Shown here piece by piece: positions 41,420 through 50,639 of a stretch of DNA of 64,000 nucleotides. Positions within the stretch are counted from its first letter, which is position 1; the number at the start of each line of letters is the position of its first letter. Source of the stretch: Herbiconiux sp. (GTDB taxonomy: Bacteria > Actinomycetota > Actinomycetes > Actinomycetales > Microbacteriaceae); assembly GCF_004297105.1 (NCBI RefSeq), contig NZ_SCVE01000008.1:124001-188000 (forward strand), given 5' to 3'. The notes under the pieces are model-generated. The model was not told where the DNA came from. It saw only the letters and a list, made by a program, of their open reading frames with translations, and did no database searches. Made by a program: the position numbers and the translations under genes.

Positions 41420-42691
41420 ATGATCCGTAAGAAGCACCTCCTCGCTGTCCCCCTCGTCGCGGCCCTCGCCTTCGGAGGAGCGGCTGCCGCTCAGGCCGCC
41501 CCGCTGGTCGACACGTCGTTCGCCACGTTGCCCGCGGCGTCCCATCCCGTTGCGGTCACGAGCGAGGGGGTGGAGAATCTCTCGCTCTACTCCGCCAACT
41601 CCGACGGAACGATCTCCGAAGTGCGCGAAGACGGCACGGTGTCGACTCTCTTCGACTTCGGCCTGGGAGCGCACCCGTGCGCCATGATCACCTCCCATGC
41701 GGGCGAGCTCTGGATCGTCAACAGCGGCACGGGTACCATCGTCGAGGCCAACGTCTACAGGCGCACGTATACGAGCTTCCCCGCACCGGTCGGCAGCGAA
41801 TGCTCGATCACCCAGGCTCCGGGCACCTTCGCGCCGATGTACGTCGTGAGCAGCGCATCCGACTCGGTGCTCGAGATCACCGACTCCGGGGCGGTGAACC
41901 CGTCGTTCGCAGTGCTCGCGGGCGGAGCGTCCCCTCGGTCCATCGACGCCGACTCGGTCGGAAACCTCTTCACGGCGAACTCGGGAGACGACACGGTATC
42001 GAAGATCACAGCGGCAGGGGTGGTGACTCGGGCGTTCGCGTCGCTCACGACCGCGGGCGGCCGCGTCGAGCCGCGTGCCGTCGCGACTGATCCGAGCACG
42101 GGTGACGTGATCGTCGCCGGATATCGGTCGGGAACGCTGTCACGGATCAGCCCCTCCGGAGTCGTCTCCACGATCGTCGAGCTGTCGGGAGCAGCCCATC
42201 CCCACTCTCTCGCCACCACATCGCTCGGAGACATCCTGGTCGCCGAGGAGGGCACAGCGAGCGTGGGCATGGTCGCAGCGGGAACCGGCACGACGTCAGT
42301 GCTGATCGATCGAACCGACACCGATTTCATTCCCACCGTCGTCGAAGACAGCCGCGGGATCGTCTTCTCGGCAGATGCTTCAACGAATGAGCTGATGAGA
42401 GTGGGCCTGGGCGCCGAGATCACCACACCTCCCTTCACGGCCCTCACGCTGACCACCGGAACGCCCTTCAGTCACCAGTTCACCGCGACGGGCGTCGATC
42501 CGATCACGTTCGAATCCCGGGGCCTGCCACCGGGTCTGACGTTCGATGCGAGCACCGGGCTGCTGAGCGGCACACCGACGGCGACCGGGGTCTATCGGTC
42601 GGCACTGTTCGCGCGCAACGCGCTGAGACTCGACCCACTCCAGATCTCCATCACCGTGCTTCCCGGCGTGCGCCCAGCCCCGCGCTTCTGA
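41420..42691 (+). CDS. Secreted beta-propeller protein with C-terminal Ig-like domain (paralog 1)
   Basis: 423 residues. Signal peptide LLAVPLVAALAFGGAAAAQA. The body consists of about six repeats with the pattern PRSIDADSVGNLFTANSGDD and PRAVATDPSTGDVIVAGYRS, that is blade-like NHL/SMP-30 repeats with (G/D)-x-(L/V)-(F/V)-(T/V)-(A/V)-N/D-S. The last 85 residues have LPPGLTFDASTGLLSGTPT, the motif of the putative Ig (He_PIG) domain. The mature protein is extracellular and has no anchor, so it may bind surface glycans or other proteins. About 0.4 kb after purF but with its own promoter. The next gene is a close paralog. Confidence 0.85.
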   Translation: MIRKKHLLAVPLVAALAFGGAAAAQAAPLVDTSFATLPAASHPVAVTSEGVENLSLYSANSDGTISEVREDGTVSTLFDFGLGAHPCAMITSHAGELWIVNSGTGTIVEANVYRRTYTSFPAPVGSECSITQAPGTFAPMYVVSSASDSVLEITDSGAVNPSFAVLAGGASPRSIDADSVGNLFTANSGDDTVSKITAAGVVTRAFASLTTAGGRVEPRAVATDPSTGDVIVAGYRSGTLSRISPSGVVSTIVELSGAAHPHSLATTSLGDILVAEEGTASVGMVAAGTGTTSVLIDRTDTDFIPTVVEDSRGIVFSADASTNELMRVGLGAEITTPPFTALTLTTGTPFSHQFTATGVDPITFESRGLPPGLTFDASTGLLSGTPTATGVYRSALFARNALRLDPLQISITVLPGVRPAPRF

Positions 42692-42723
42692 GTGGTAATT
42701 ACTCAGGCGCCGCACGCTTGGGG

Positions 42724-42738
42724 GTGACATATGCTCAC
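42724..42738 (+). promoter_or_regulatory. Promoter dyad GTGA-N7-TCAC (second propeller gene)
   Basis: GTGACATATGCTCAC is symmetric, contains the -10-like TATGCT (42730-42735), and is the same 15-bp form as the dyad before the paralog. Shared form, spacing and overlap with the -10 box suggest a common regulator. No clear -35 box is visible. Confidence 0.6.
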
Positions 42739-42744
42739 ATGTTC

Positions 42745-44025
42745 ATGACCCCTCAACGATTCGCACTCGCGCTTCCGCTCATCGTCGGCATGGTGTTCGC
42801 CGGCGTCGCCACCGCGCACGCCACCCCGCTCATCACTCCGTCGTACGCAACACTGCCCCCCGCGTCGCATCCGGTCGCCCTCGCCGGAGCCAGCGACGGC
42901 TCGGTGTACTCCGCCAACTCCGACGGAACCATCTCGTCGGTCGACAGCCACGGCGTGCTGACGGCGCGAGCGTTCGACTTCGGGCCGACCGCGCACCTGT
43001 GCGCCATGACGATCGACGATTCGGGCGATCTCTGGGTCGTGAACAGCGGGAGCGGCACGGTCTCCATCGTCAACCCGGGCTGGGGTTCGGTGAGAACCTA
43101 CGGCGCTCCCGTCACCGGCGCGATCGACTGCGCGATCACTCGACCCCCCGGCTCGGCATCGCCCGCCTACATCGTCACCGATCTCGTGGATTCCGTGACC
43201 TCGATCAGTGAAGTCGGCGTCGTCGACGCGGCCTTCGGTGTCCTGCCGCCGGGGGCTGCACCTCGTGCTATCGCCTTCGACTCCTCGGGTTCGTTGTACA
43301 CCGCGAACTCGGGGCTCGACACGGTGTCCCGCATCACCGCCTCCGGTGCGGTCACCGCCGACTTCGCTGCGCTGAGCGCGCCGACCGGCACGGTCGAACC
43401 ACGGGCCATCGCGGTCGATTCCCGGAACAACGTGGTCGTCGCCGGATACGCGTCCGGAAGCATCTCGCGCATCACGCCGACCGGCACCGTGACGCCGGTG
43501 GTCGAGCTGGATCCGAGCGCTCAGCCGCGATCTCTCGCCATGAACGCCATGGGTGACCTGCTCTACGTCGACGAGAGCGACTCGAGCGTCTCTCTCATCC
43601 CTGGTGACGGCTCGGCGCCCTCGGTCCTCTTCGACCGGCCTGACGGCAACTCCCTCCCTGCCGTGACGGCTGACCGCAACGGCGCCATCACCGTGGCCGA
43701 TGCCACGACCAACGAACTGATGAGGATCGATCTCGGAGCTCGGTTCCGCGATACTCCAACCGGCCCGATCGCCCTGGTGACCGGCGTGCCGTTCAGCTAT
43801 CGTTTCGAAGCCACCGGCAACGAGCCGTTCACGTTCCGGGTGCCGTGGACGCCGAGCATTCCCGACGGTCTGTCGTTCGACCCTGCCACCGGCATCCTGA
43901 GCGGCACGCCGACGAAGACGGGTACCTTCCGCGTGGGCTTCGAGGTCAGCAACGCACTCAGCAAGAGCGAGTACCTCGCCACCTTCATCGTGACTCCCGG
44001 TGTGCGGCCCGCGCCGCACTTCTGA
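42745..44025 (+). CDS. Secreted beta-propeller protein with C-terminal Ig-like domain (paralog 2)
   Basis: 426 residues from ATG 42745; ATG 42739 would add two residues. Same plan as the preceding gene: signal ALALPLIVGMVFAGVATAHA, propeller repeats (PRAIAFDSSGSLYTANSGLD; EPRAIAVDSRNNVVVAGYAS), and an Ig-like end with IPDGLSFDPATGILSGTPTK. The closing residues are the same style (PGVRPAPHF versus PGVRPAPRF). Conserved cysteine pairs near LCAM and IDCAI also match. Tandem duplication is the obvious origin; the two have diverged considerably, with identity probably around half by eye. A hairpin terminator follows. Confidence 0.85.
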   Translation: MTPQRFALALPLIVGMVFAGVATAHATPLITPSYATLPPASHPVALAGASDGSVYSANSDGTISSVDSHGVLTARAFDFGPTAHLCAMTIDDSGDLWVVNSGSGTVSIVNPGWGSVRTYGAPVTGAIDCAITRPPGSASPAYIVTDLVDSVTSISEVGVVDAAFGVLPPGAAPRAIAFDSSGSLYTANSGLDTVSRITASGAVTADFAALSAPTGTVEPRAIAVDSRNNVVVAGYASGSISRITPTGTVTPVVELDPSAQPRSLAMNAMGDLLYVDESDSSVSLIPGDGSAPSVLFDRPDGNSLPAVTADRNGAITVADATTNELMRIDLGARFRDTPTGPIALVTGVPFSYRFEATGNEPFTFRVPWTPSIPDGLSFDPATGILSGTPTKTGTFRVGFEVSNALSKSEYLATFIVTPGVRPAPHF

Positions 44026-44041
44026 CGCGACTCGTCGCGTT

Positions 44042-44094
44042 GGGTCGCAGCATTGGTCGCCTTCTGCCCGATTGCGCGACGGATGCTGCGACCC
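44042..44094 (+). terminator. Hairpin after propeller genes
   Basis: Perfect 12-bp outer arms GGGTCGCAGCAT (44042-44053) and ATGCTGCGACCC (44083-44094) enclose a smaller stem (GTCGC 44056-44060 / GCGAC 44076-44080). It starts 16 bp after the stop. No U-run. Confidence 0.65.
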
Positions 44095-44116
44095 CACGGG
44101 TCGGTAGGCTCGGGGC

Positions 44117-44587
44117 ATGGCTACCCCTGACTTCGTGCTGGCTCTGCGGGAGAAGATCGGGAGCGCTCCCCTGTGGCTGAGCGGGATCACGGCCGTCGTG
44201 ACGCGGGAGAACGGCGACGTGCTACTGGTGCGCCGCGCCGACAACGGCGCCTGGACTCCCGTGACCGGCATCATCGATCCCGGTGAGCAGCCCGCGGTCG
44301 CGGCCGCACGCGAGGTGCTCGAAGAGGCCGACATCGTCGCCGAGCCCATGCACCTCGCCTGGGTGCACTCGATCCCCGAGATCGTGTACGCGAACGGCGA
44401 CCGGTCGAGCTATCTCGACCTCACCTTCCGGTTCCGGTACGTCTCGGGCGAACCGTTCCCCGCAGACGGCGAGAACTCCGAGGCCGCCTGGTTCGCGCTC
44501 GACGCGCTGCCGCCGATGTCCGATGAGATGCACGCGCGCCTCGCCCACGCCCTCGACGGCGTGCCCGAGGCCCGCTTCGAGTTCTAA
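44117..44587 (+). CDS. NUDIX hydrolase
   Basis: 156 residues, cytosolic. The Nudix box reads GIIDPGEQPAVAAAREVLEE at residues about 54-73, matching G-x5-E-x7-R-E-x2-E-E. The WTPVTGIIDPGE start and the FRFRYVSGEPFP strand suggest an ADP-ribose or nucleotide-sugar pyrophosphatase, but the substrate is unresolved. ATG preceded by weak GGCTCGGGG. Convergent with the DinB-like gene; a hairpin separates them. Confidence 0.9.
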   Translation: MATPDFVLALREKIGSAPLWLSGITAVVTRENGDVLLVRRADNGAWTPVTGIIDPGEQPAVAAAREVLEEADIVAEPMHLAWVHSIPEIVYANGDRSSYLDLTFRFRYVSGEPFPADGENSEAAWFALDALPPMSDEMHARLAHALDGVPEARFEF

Positions 44588-44598
44588 AGCGCGCGAGA

Positions 44599-44642
44599 CG
44601 TCACATTCCGCGCATCCGGAGGCGTTTTCGCGGAGAGTGACG
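44599..44642. terminator. Two-segment hairpin between converging NUDIX and DinB-like genes
   Basis: Outer CGTCAC (44599-44604) / GTGACG (44637-44642) and inner TCCGCG (44607-44612) / CGCGGA (44629-44634) stems, separated by a 2-nt internal loop. Can function in both directions. Confidence 0.6.
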
Positions 44643-44654
44643 GCTCGGTGGGGG

Positions 44655-45185
44655 TCAGCGGCGCTGGAGGAGGCCGCGTACGAAGGAGGCCTGGCCGGCG
44701 TGCTGCAGGTCGTCGGAGATCACGCTGACGAGGCGCACCGCAAGGGTGACGGGCGGATCCCAGTTCTCGTCGACCACGCGATCGAGGGCGTTGCGCGCAT
44801 CCGGCCCGGCGAGTGAGCGCAGGTAGGCGACGGTCGCCGCGTACACCGCCTCGTGGTACCCCACCAGAGACTCGGAAGTGACGCCGGGGCCCGCCACCTG
44901 CGCGACCTCGGCGGCCGACTGGCCGTACCCCGTGGCATCCGGATCGAAGGGCAGGACGAATCGCTGCTCCCAGCCGCCCGCCGTCCACACCTGCTCGGTG
45001 CCGGCCACCTCGGCGATGTGGTCGTCCTGCACGCGGGTGAGGTGCCAGACGAGCCAGGCGATCGTGTTGGCCTCGGAGTCGACCCGCGCCGTGAGGTCGT
45101 CGGGGTCGAGGCCACCCGCTGCCCGCCGCACGGTGTCGCGGATGCGGGTGAAGGCGTCTTCGAGGATGTCGATGCTCGCGGTCAT
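44655..45185 (-). CDS. DinB-like protein, mycothiol-dependent transferase type (DUF664)
   Basis: 176 residues. A four-helix DinB fold is indicated by NTIAWLVWHLTRVQDDHIAE (first metal His in the helix), GYHEAVYAATVAYLRSL, and SVISDDLQHAGQASFVRGL with the His of the last helix. This is the DUF664 type of the DinB family; members use mycothiol, the actinobacterial thiol, in transfer or detoxification reactions. The three His residues that bind the metal are present. Start ATG 45185 lies after weak AGGCTGACG. Confidence 0.85.
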   Translation of the reverse strand: MTASIDILEDAFTRIRDTVRRAAGGLDPDDLTARVDSEANTIAWLVWHLTRVQDDHIAEVAGTEQVWTAGGWEQRFVLPFDPDATGYGQSAAEVAQVAGPGVTSESLVGYHEAVYAATVAYLRSLAGPDARNALDRVVDENWDPPVTLAVRLVSVISDDLQHAGQASFVRGLLQRR

Positions 45186-45344
45186 GTCGTCAGCCTAGGC
45201 ACGGATGCGCAGCAGGAGAAGCGGCGGCCTGCTGGCGGCGGCGACTGCGACTGCGGCTGCGGCTGCGGCGGACTCAGCGGATCCCCACCCGGGACGCGAG
45301 ACCCTATCAGCTTCTTCCGGGCAGCCTCCCGTACGCTGGCACAT

Positions 45345-47654
45345 ATGCCCGAAAGTCCCCACCGCTTCGTGAGCGCGTTCCAGCGCCTGGTCGACGGCAC
45401 CAAGCGCCCTGTGCTCCTCATTTTGGGCCTCAGCGTCATCGCCGCCCTGCTCGTGACCGTGATGGCCGTGCCCGCCATGGCCGTCACCGGCGTCTACGCC
45501 TCCCGCACCGCCGACGTGCTCGACACGCTGCCCGACTCCATCCGGCCCTCGACGCTGGCCCAGAAGTCGGAGATCTACGCCACCAACAGCGACGGATCGA
45601 ACACCCTCCTCGCCACCGTGTTCGACCAGAACCGGCAGGAAGTCGGGTGGGACGCCATCTCGCCCTACGTGAAGGATGCCGTGGTCGCCACCGAAGACCC
45701 GCGCTTCTACGAGCACTCGGGCGTCGACATCGCGTCGACGCTTCGCGCGGCACTCGGCAACGTGGCATCCGGCGGGGTCTCGAGCGGAGCCTCCACCATC
45801 ACGATGCAGTACGTGCGCAACATCCTGGTGCAGCAGGCCACCCAGCTCCCCACTCAGGCCGAACGCGACGCGGCCTACGAGGATGCGACCACCGAGTCGC
45901 TCGACCGCAAGCTCACCGAAATGCGGCTCGCGATCGCGCTCGAGAAGCAGTACTCGAAAGACGACATCCTCCTCGGGTACCTCAACATCGCGAACTTCGG
46001 CGGCTCGGTGTACGGCATCGAGGCGGCAGCCAACTACTACTTCGGTGTCTCCGCGGCCGACCTCACGCTCGCCCAGGCCGCCTCGCTCGCCGCCACGGTG
46101 AACGCGCCGAACGCGCTGCGCATCGACCAGGCCGAGAACATCCCCGACAACCAGGCCCGCCGCGACAAAGACGTGCTCGCCTCGATGCTCAAGCAGAAGA
46201 CCATCACCCAGGCGCAGCACGACGAAGCCGTTGCCACCCCCGTGACGCCGAACATCACGGTGCCCACCACGGGCTGCCAGGCGGCCGCATCCGGGGCCAC
46301 CTACTTCTGCGACTACGTCACCTGGATCGTGAAGAACGACCCCACCTTCGGCGACACCGCCGACGAGCGCTGGTCGAACTTCAAGCAGGGCGGCTACGAG
46401 ATCTACACGACCCTGAACACCGAACTGCAGGCCAACGCCGACGAAACGATGAAGAAGTACATCCCGTCGTCGATGGAGGACATCGCCATCGGTTCGACGA
46501 TCGTCACGGTCGAACCCGGCACGGGCCGCATCCTGGCGATGGCGCAGAACACCAACTTCACCGAAGACCCCTCTGTCACCACCGCCGGATCGACGGCCGT
46601 GAACTACAACACCGATATCGACTTCGGCGGTTCGTCGGGCTTCCAGGTGGGGTCGACCTACAAGGTGTTCGCGCTGGCGGAGTGGCTGAAACAGGGGCAC
46701 ACGCTGAGCGACCGGGTGAGCGGCAACGAGACCACCTGGGACATGTCGACGTTCCCGAACTCGTGCACGACCCTCGGTGGCGAGTGGGAGCCCGCGAACG
46801 ACGGCAGCTCCCGGCCCGGCACGATGTCGGTGCAGAGCGCCCTCACGAACTCGGTGAACAACGCCTTCGTGGCGATGGCCCAGCAGATGGATCTCTGTCA
46901 GATCAAGGACACCGCACAGTCGCTCGGCGTGCACCGGGCCGATGGCGCCGACCTCGATACGCAGCCCTCGTCGGTGCTCGGCACGAACGAGATCGCGCCG
47001 CTCACCATGGCGGCCGCCTACGCCGGCATCGCGGCGAACGGGCTGTACTGCACGCCCGTCGCGATCGACCGCATCGTGGCTCCGGATGGCACGGAGCTCA
47101 CGCCTCCGGCCGCATCCTGCACCCAGGCGCTCGACCCGAAGATCGCGTCGACCCTCGCGTATGCGATGCTCGGGCCGATCGAGAGCGGGACCGCGACGGC
47201 ATCCGACCCCGACGACGGCATCACGCACATCGGCAAGACCGGAACCACCGACAACGAGAAGGACACCTGGATGGTGGGTGCCTCCACGAAGGCCGCCACA
47301 GCGGTGTGGGTGGGCAACGTCACGGGCAATGTGTCGATGACGGAGGTGGAGCCCAACGACTACTCCGGCAGCACCGTTCGGCACCGCATCTGGCGCGCCG
47401 TGATGACGGAGAACGACGACATCCTGGGCGGGGGCGACTTCCCCGACCCCGATCGCACGCTCGTGAACGGATCCTCGACCCGTTACGGCAGCGGCACCGA
47501 CTCGACCCCCACGCCGACGCCGACCCCGACGGCCACCGCGGAGCCCACCCCGACGCAGACGCCGGTGGCGCCGGTCGACCCGGCAGTGCCGGCGACGCCC
47601 GCGGCCCCGGCCGCAGGCACGGGCGGCGCGGCCGGCGGCGCAGCCGGCAACTAG
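45345..47654 (+). CDS. Bifunctional class A penicillin-binding protein
   Basis: 769 residues: polymerises and cross-links peptidoglycan at the cytoplasmic membrane. N-terminal helix (LLILGLSVIAALLVTVMAVP) anchors it. Transglycosylase motifs: ATEDPRFYEHSGVD with catalytic Glu near 116, and SGASTITMQYVRN. Transpeptidase: GSTYK with the active Ser near residue 436, SVNN (SxN) and KTGTT near 630. A Thr/Pro-rich then Ala/Gly-rich tail follows. ATG 45345, because TACGCT (45332-45337) sits seven bases upstream and no ribosome site is seen, suggesting leaderless expression. The frame is open further upstream but runs through a divergent gene. Confidence 0.93.
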   Translation: MPESPHRFVSAFQRLVDGTKRPVLLILGLSVIAALLVTVMAVPAMAVTGVYASRTADVLDTLPDSIRPSTLAQKSEIYATNSDGSNTLLATVFDQNRQEVGWDAISPYVKDAVVATEDPRFYEHSGVDIASTLRAALGNVASGGVSSGASTITMQYVRNILVQQATQLPTQAERDAAYEDATTESLDRKLTEMRLAIALEKQYSKDDILLGYLNIANFGGSVYGIEAAANYYFGVSAADLTLAQAASLAATVNAPNALRIDQAENIPDNQARRDKDVLASMLKQKTITQAQHDEAVATPVTPNITVPTTGCQAAASGATYFCDYVTWIVKNDPTFGDTADERWSNFKQGGYEIYTTLNTELQANADETMKKYIPSSMEDIAIGSTIVTVEPGTGRILAMAQNTNFTEDPSVTTAGSTAVNYNTDIDFGGSSGFQVGSTYKVFALAEWLKQGHTLSDRVSGNETTWDMSTFPNSCTTLGGEWEPANDGSSRPGTMSVQSALTNSVNNAFVAMAQQMDLCQIKDTAQSLGVHRADGADLDTQPSSVLGTNEIAPLTMAAAYAGIAANGLYCTPVAIDRIVAPDGTELTPPAASCTQALDPKIASTLAYAMLGPIESGTATASDPDDGITHIGKTGTTDNEKDTWMVGASTKAATAVWVGNVTGNVSMTEVEPNDYSGSTVRHRIWRAVMTENDDILGGGDFPDPDRTLVNGSSTRYGSGTDSTPTPTPTPTATAEPTPTQTPVAPVDPAVPATPAAPAAGTGGAAGGAAGN

Positions 47655-47688
47655 CCTGCTAGCCGGCGGCCCGAGTGCTGCCCACCCG

Positions 47689-47744
47689 CGAGCAATCGAC
47701 GGACTTTCCCTGCCGATTCGGCCCGAGAGTCCGTCGTTTGCTCG
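47689..47744. terminator. Hairpin between PBP and aminotransferase genes
   Basis: 17-bp arms (47689-47705 and 47728-47744) pair with one mismatch around a 22-nt loop. The element lies in a 302-bp gap between converging genes and can terminate both. The rest of the gap (47745-47956) has only short repeats of CCGTCGTT and a G/C-rich stretch; no gene is visible. Confidence 0.65.
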
Positions 47745-47956
47745 AATCGCGCCGAATCTCCGTCGTTCCCGCCGCCGACCAGCAGGATGCTTGCGAGGCC
47801 GGGGACGACCACACCGATGACGGGAAGGCACCCGTCAGCACCAGCCACCACCCGGGAACACCAGTCCTCCGGGAACACCGGTCGCCACCCGGGAGCAGCG
47901 GGCGCCCGCGGAGAGGGGCGGCGCCCTGCGGCGGGCGGCGGGCGGCGGGCGGCGGC

Positions 47957-49306
47957 TCAGGCCGAGAGCTTTGCCAGGGCCTCTTCGATGACGGTGGCCG
48001 CGTCGTCGATGAGCTCTTCGGAGATGACGACGCTCGGGAGGAAGCGGAGAACGCTGTCCCACGAGCCGGCGTCGAGCACGATGACGCCCTGCGAGGCGGC
48101 GTGCGCGATGACGGCCTTCAGCGCCTCGGGGTTCGGCTTCTTCGTGCCCGGGAGCACGAGCTCGACGCCGATCATGGCGCCCTTGCCGCGCACCTCGCCC
48201 ACGATCGGGAACCGTGACGGCCAGTCGCCGATGCGGTCGAAGAAGGCGCGTTCGACGCGCTGCGCCTCGGCGATGAGCCCGTCGCGCTCGATGATGTCGA
48301 ACACGGCGAGAGCCGCGGCAGTGGAGACCGGGTTGCCGCCGAAGGTGCCGCCGATGCCGCCGGGCTGCACGGAATCCATGATCTCGGCGCGGCCCGTGAC
48401 CGCGGCGAGCGGGAAGCCGCCCGCGATGCCCTTGGCCGAGGTGATGAGGTCGGGCACCACGCCGTGGTGCTCGATGGAGTACCAGGCACCCGAGCGGGCG
48501 ATACCGGCCTGGATTTCGTCGGCCACGAACACGATCCCGTTCTCGGTGCAGAACTCCGAGAGCCGCTTGAAGAACCCGGGGGCGGGGATGACTATGCCGC
48601 CATCGCCCTGGATGGGCTCGACGAACAGCGCCGCCAGCTCGGTGGCCCCGATGTGGGTGGTGATGTAGTCGATGGTGCGCTCGGCGGCCTCTTCACCCGT
48701 CATGCCCTCCGGGTCGCGGAAGGGGTAGCTGATCGGCACGCTGTAGATGTCGCCCGGCATGGGGCCCATACCCGCGCGCTCGGGCCAGGGGCGGTACGTC
48801 ATGGCCATGGTGAGGTTGGTGCGGCCGTGGAACGCGTGGTCGAGCGTGGCGATGACGCGGCGGCCCGTGTACTTGCGGGCGATCTTCACCGCGTTCTCCA
48901 CGGCCTCCGCCCCCGAGTTCACGAGGATCGACCGCTTCTCGAAATCGCCCGGCGTGATCGATGCCAGCTTCTCGGCCACGAGCAGGTAGTTCTCGTAGGG
49001 GGTGACGGTGAAGAGGGTGTGGGTGAGCTTGGCGGCCTGCGCGGCAGCCGCCGCCGCGACATCCGGATGCGCGTGACCCACCGTGGTGACGCCGATGCCG
49101 CAGCCGAGGTCGATGATCTGATTACCGTCGACGTCGACGAGGATGGCGCCTGACCCGTGGTCCATGTAGATGTCGGCGAGGGTGCCCGCACCCCTCGACA
49201 CGGTCTTGCGGCGCCGCTCGTGCATCTCGCGCGACTTCGGGCCGGGCAGCTCGGTGACGAGCTTGCGTTGCTGCGGAACGGAGAAGGAGTCGACAGAGAT
49301 GGCCAT
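47957..49306 (-). CDS. gabT: 4-aminobutyrate aminotransferase (class III)
   Basis: 449 residues. PLP enzyme transferring the amino group of 4-aminobutyrate (or a similar omega-amino acid) to 2-oxoglutarate. The N-terminal blocks are ILVDVDGNQIIDLGCGIGVT and SILVNSGAEAVENAVKIAR. FVADEIQAGIARSGAWYS has the PLP-binding Asp, and TSAKGIAGGFPLAAVTG has the Schiff-base Lys near residue 290. GGIGGTFGGNPVSTAAALAV follows. This is the typical actinobacterial GabT. No succinate-semialdehyde dehydrogenase is adjacent. Confidence 0.92.
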   Translation of the reverse strand: MAISVDSFSVPQQRKLVTELPGPKSREMHERRRKTVSRGAGTLADIYMDHGSGAILVDVDGNQIIDLGCGIGVTTVGHAHPDVAAAAAAQAAKLTHTLFTVTPYENYLLVAEKLASITPGDFEKRSILVNSGAEAVENAVKIARKYTGRRVIATLDHAFHGRTNLTMAMTYRPWPERAGMGPMPGDIYSVPISYPFRDPEGMTGEEAAERTIDYITTHIGATELAALFVEPIQGDGGIVIPAPGFFKRLSEFCTENGIVFVADEIQAGIARSGAWYSIEHHGVVPDLITSAKGIAGGFPLAAVTGRAEIMDSVQPGGIGGTFGGNPVSTAAALAVFDIIERDGLIAEAQRVERAFFDRIGDWPSRFPIVGEVRGKGAMIGVELVLPGTKKPNPEALKAVIAHAASQGVIVLDAGSWDSVLRFLPSVVISEELIDDAATVIEEALAKLSA

Positions 49307-49356
49307 GCTCCGAGCCTAACCGGCGACGTGTTTCGCCGCGGTTTCGCCCCGCGCGC

Positions 49357-49950
49357 TCACGGGGTGCGCACCTTGCACGGGCAGGAGTCGACGTGGTCGT
49401 CGACCACACCCACCGCCTCGAGGTAGGCGTAGAGGATGGTGGAGCCCACGAAGGTGAAGCCGCGCTTCTTGAGGTCTTTGCTGAGCGCATCCGACAGAGG
49501 AGTGGTGGTGGGCAGGTCGCCAAGGCCACGCGGGTGGTTCACCACGGTGACGCCCTCGACCCACCCCCAGAGATAGTCGGCGAAGGTGCCGAACTCCTCG
49601 CGCACACGCAGGAAGGCGAGCGCATTCTTGCGCGTGCCGAAGATCTTGAGCCGATTACGGATGATGCCCGGCTCGCCCATGAGAGCCTCGAGCTCGTCGT
49701 CGCGCATGGTGGAGACCGCGTCGTAGTCGAACTCTTTGAACGCCGCCGCATACCCCGCGCGCCGGCCGAGGATGGTGGACCACGACAACCCCGCCTGCGC
49801 TCCTTCGAGCACCAGCATCTCGAAGAGGTGCCGGTCGTCGCGCGAGGGCACACCCCACTCCTCGTCGTGGTACCGCCGCATCGCTTCGGAGCCGTTGGCC
49901 CAACCGCAGGTGCCGTCGTCGAGAGGGAAGGTGAGAGCTGAGGAGGTCAT
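49357..49950 (-). CDS. tag: DNA-3-methyladenine glycosylase I
   Basis: 197 residues. Removes 3-methyladenine from alkylated DNA. The zinc ligands of Tag are present: Cys in TCGWANG, His in RRYHDEEWG, and His/Cys near DDHVDSCPC at the C-terminus. LEGAQAGLSWSTILGRRAGY and FDYDAVSTMRDDELEAL are family blocks. Start ATG 49950 (MTSSALTFPL) is preferred to the long open frame upstream. Together with the AlkA-like gene it gives the genome two kinds of alkyladenine repair. Confidence 0.95.
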   Translation of the reverse strand: MTSSALTFPLDDGTCGWANGSEAMRRYHDEEWGVPSRDDRHLFEMLVLEGAQAGLSWSTILGRRAGYAAAFKEFDYDAVSTMRDDELEALMGEPGIIRNRLKIFGTRKNALAFLRVREEFGTFADYLWGWVEGVTVVNHPRGLGDLPTTTPLSDALSKDLKKRGFTFVGSTILYAYLEAVGVVDDHVDSCPCKVRTP

Positions 49951-50057
49951 GACCCGATCCTCGCAGTCGCGGCCGACAGCGGGTGCGTCGCGGCACAACT
50001 GTGGGTAAATCGCATCCGTTTCGTCGCCTGTGGAGGAGAAGACACCGCAGCGGATCC

Positions 50058-50639
50058 TCAGCCGCCCGCCGACTCCCCGAACCCCGACTTGCCCGACGAC
50101 CCGAACCCGCCCTTCAGCGGAGCCCGCTCCCCCACCCGTGAGCCCGCGGGCGCGGGTGACACGACATCCGACTGCACCTTCGCGCCGGGCGCCGCGAAGC
50201 CGCCGCTCGGCACCGTGGCCCATCCGGAGACGTTCGGCGAGTTCCAGCGCGAACCGGCGAACAACAGTGGCCCGAGCCACAGCCCCGAATAGTGCGCGTT
50301 GGGATAGCGACTCGAGGGCTCGCAGAGCTCCTCAGGAGTGTCGACGATGTCCTCCCCCTGCTTCTCGAGCACCGCGATCTGCTCGGTGACGTCGGCGATG
50401 CACGCCTCCTTCGAGTCGTACATGGGCCGCTCGGCATTCTCGGGCACGACGTACTTCTGGCCGTCGGCGCCCTCGAGAACCACGCCCTCCTCGGTGGGGG
50501 CGCATCCGGAGAGGGCGAGAACCGCGCCGGCCACGGAGGCCACCGCGACCCCGCGCCGAACCGAACCACGGTGCGACGCGGCGATGCCGGAGAGCACGAC
50601 CCCGCCGCCGCCCACGCCACGAACAGTTCGAACGGCCAT
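50058..50639 (-). CDS. YgiB/DUF1190-like lipoprotein, paired with YgiC-like gene
   Basis: 193 residues. Export signal SVRRGVAVASVAGAVLALSGC ends in a lipobox. The mature part has YDSKEACIADVTEQ, and DTPEELCEP, a pattern similar to DUF1190 (E. coli YgiB). It finishes in a Gly/Ser/Phe-rich tail (KGGFGSSGKSGFG) as YgiB does. (The signal spans residues about 26-46.) Its ATG overlaps the stop of the YgiC-like gene by 4 bp. In E. coli the same two families are neighbours, which supports the call. Function of YgiB is unknown. Confidence 0.7.
   Translation of the reverse strand: MAVRTVRGVGGGGVVLSGIAASHRGSVRRGVAVASVAGAVLALSGCAPTEEGVVLEGADGQKYVVPENAERPMYDSKEACIADVTEQIAVLEKQGEDIVDTPEELCEPSSRYPNAHYSGLWLGPLLFAGSRWNSPNVSGWATVPSGGFAAPGAKVQSDVVSPAPAGSRVGERAPLKGGFGSSGKSGFGESAGG

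Noticed and set aside
42692..42712. GTAATTAC palindrome after the first propeller gene as an operator
   Set aside because: Eight bases is short, it lies directly after the stop codon and has no counterpart before the paralog.
44853..45344. Upstream extension of the PBP
   Set aside because: It crosses the divergent DinB-like gene and lacks a leader or membrane segment; a promoter lies directly before ATG 45345.
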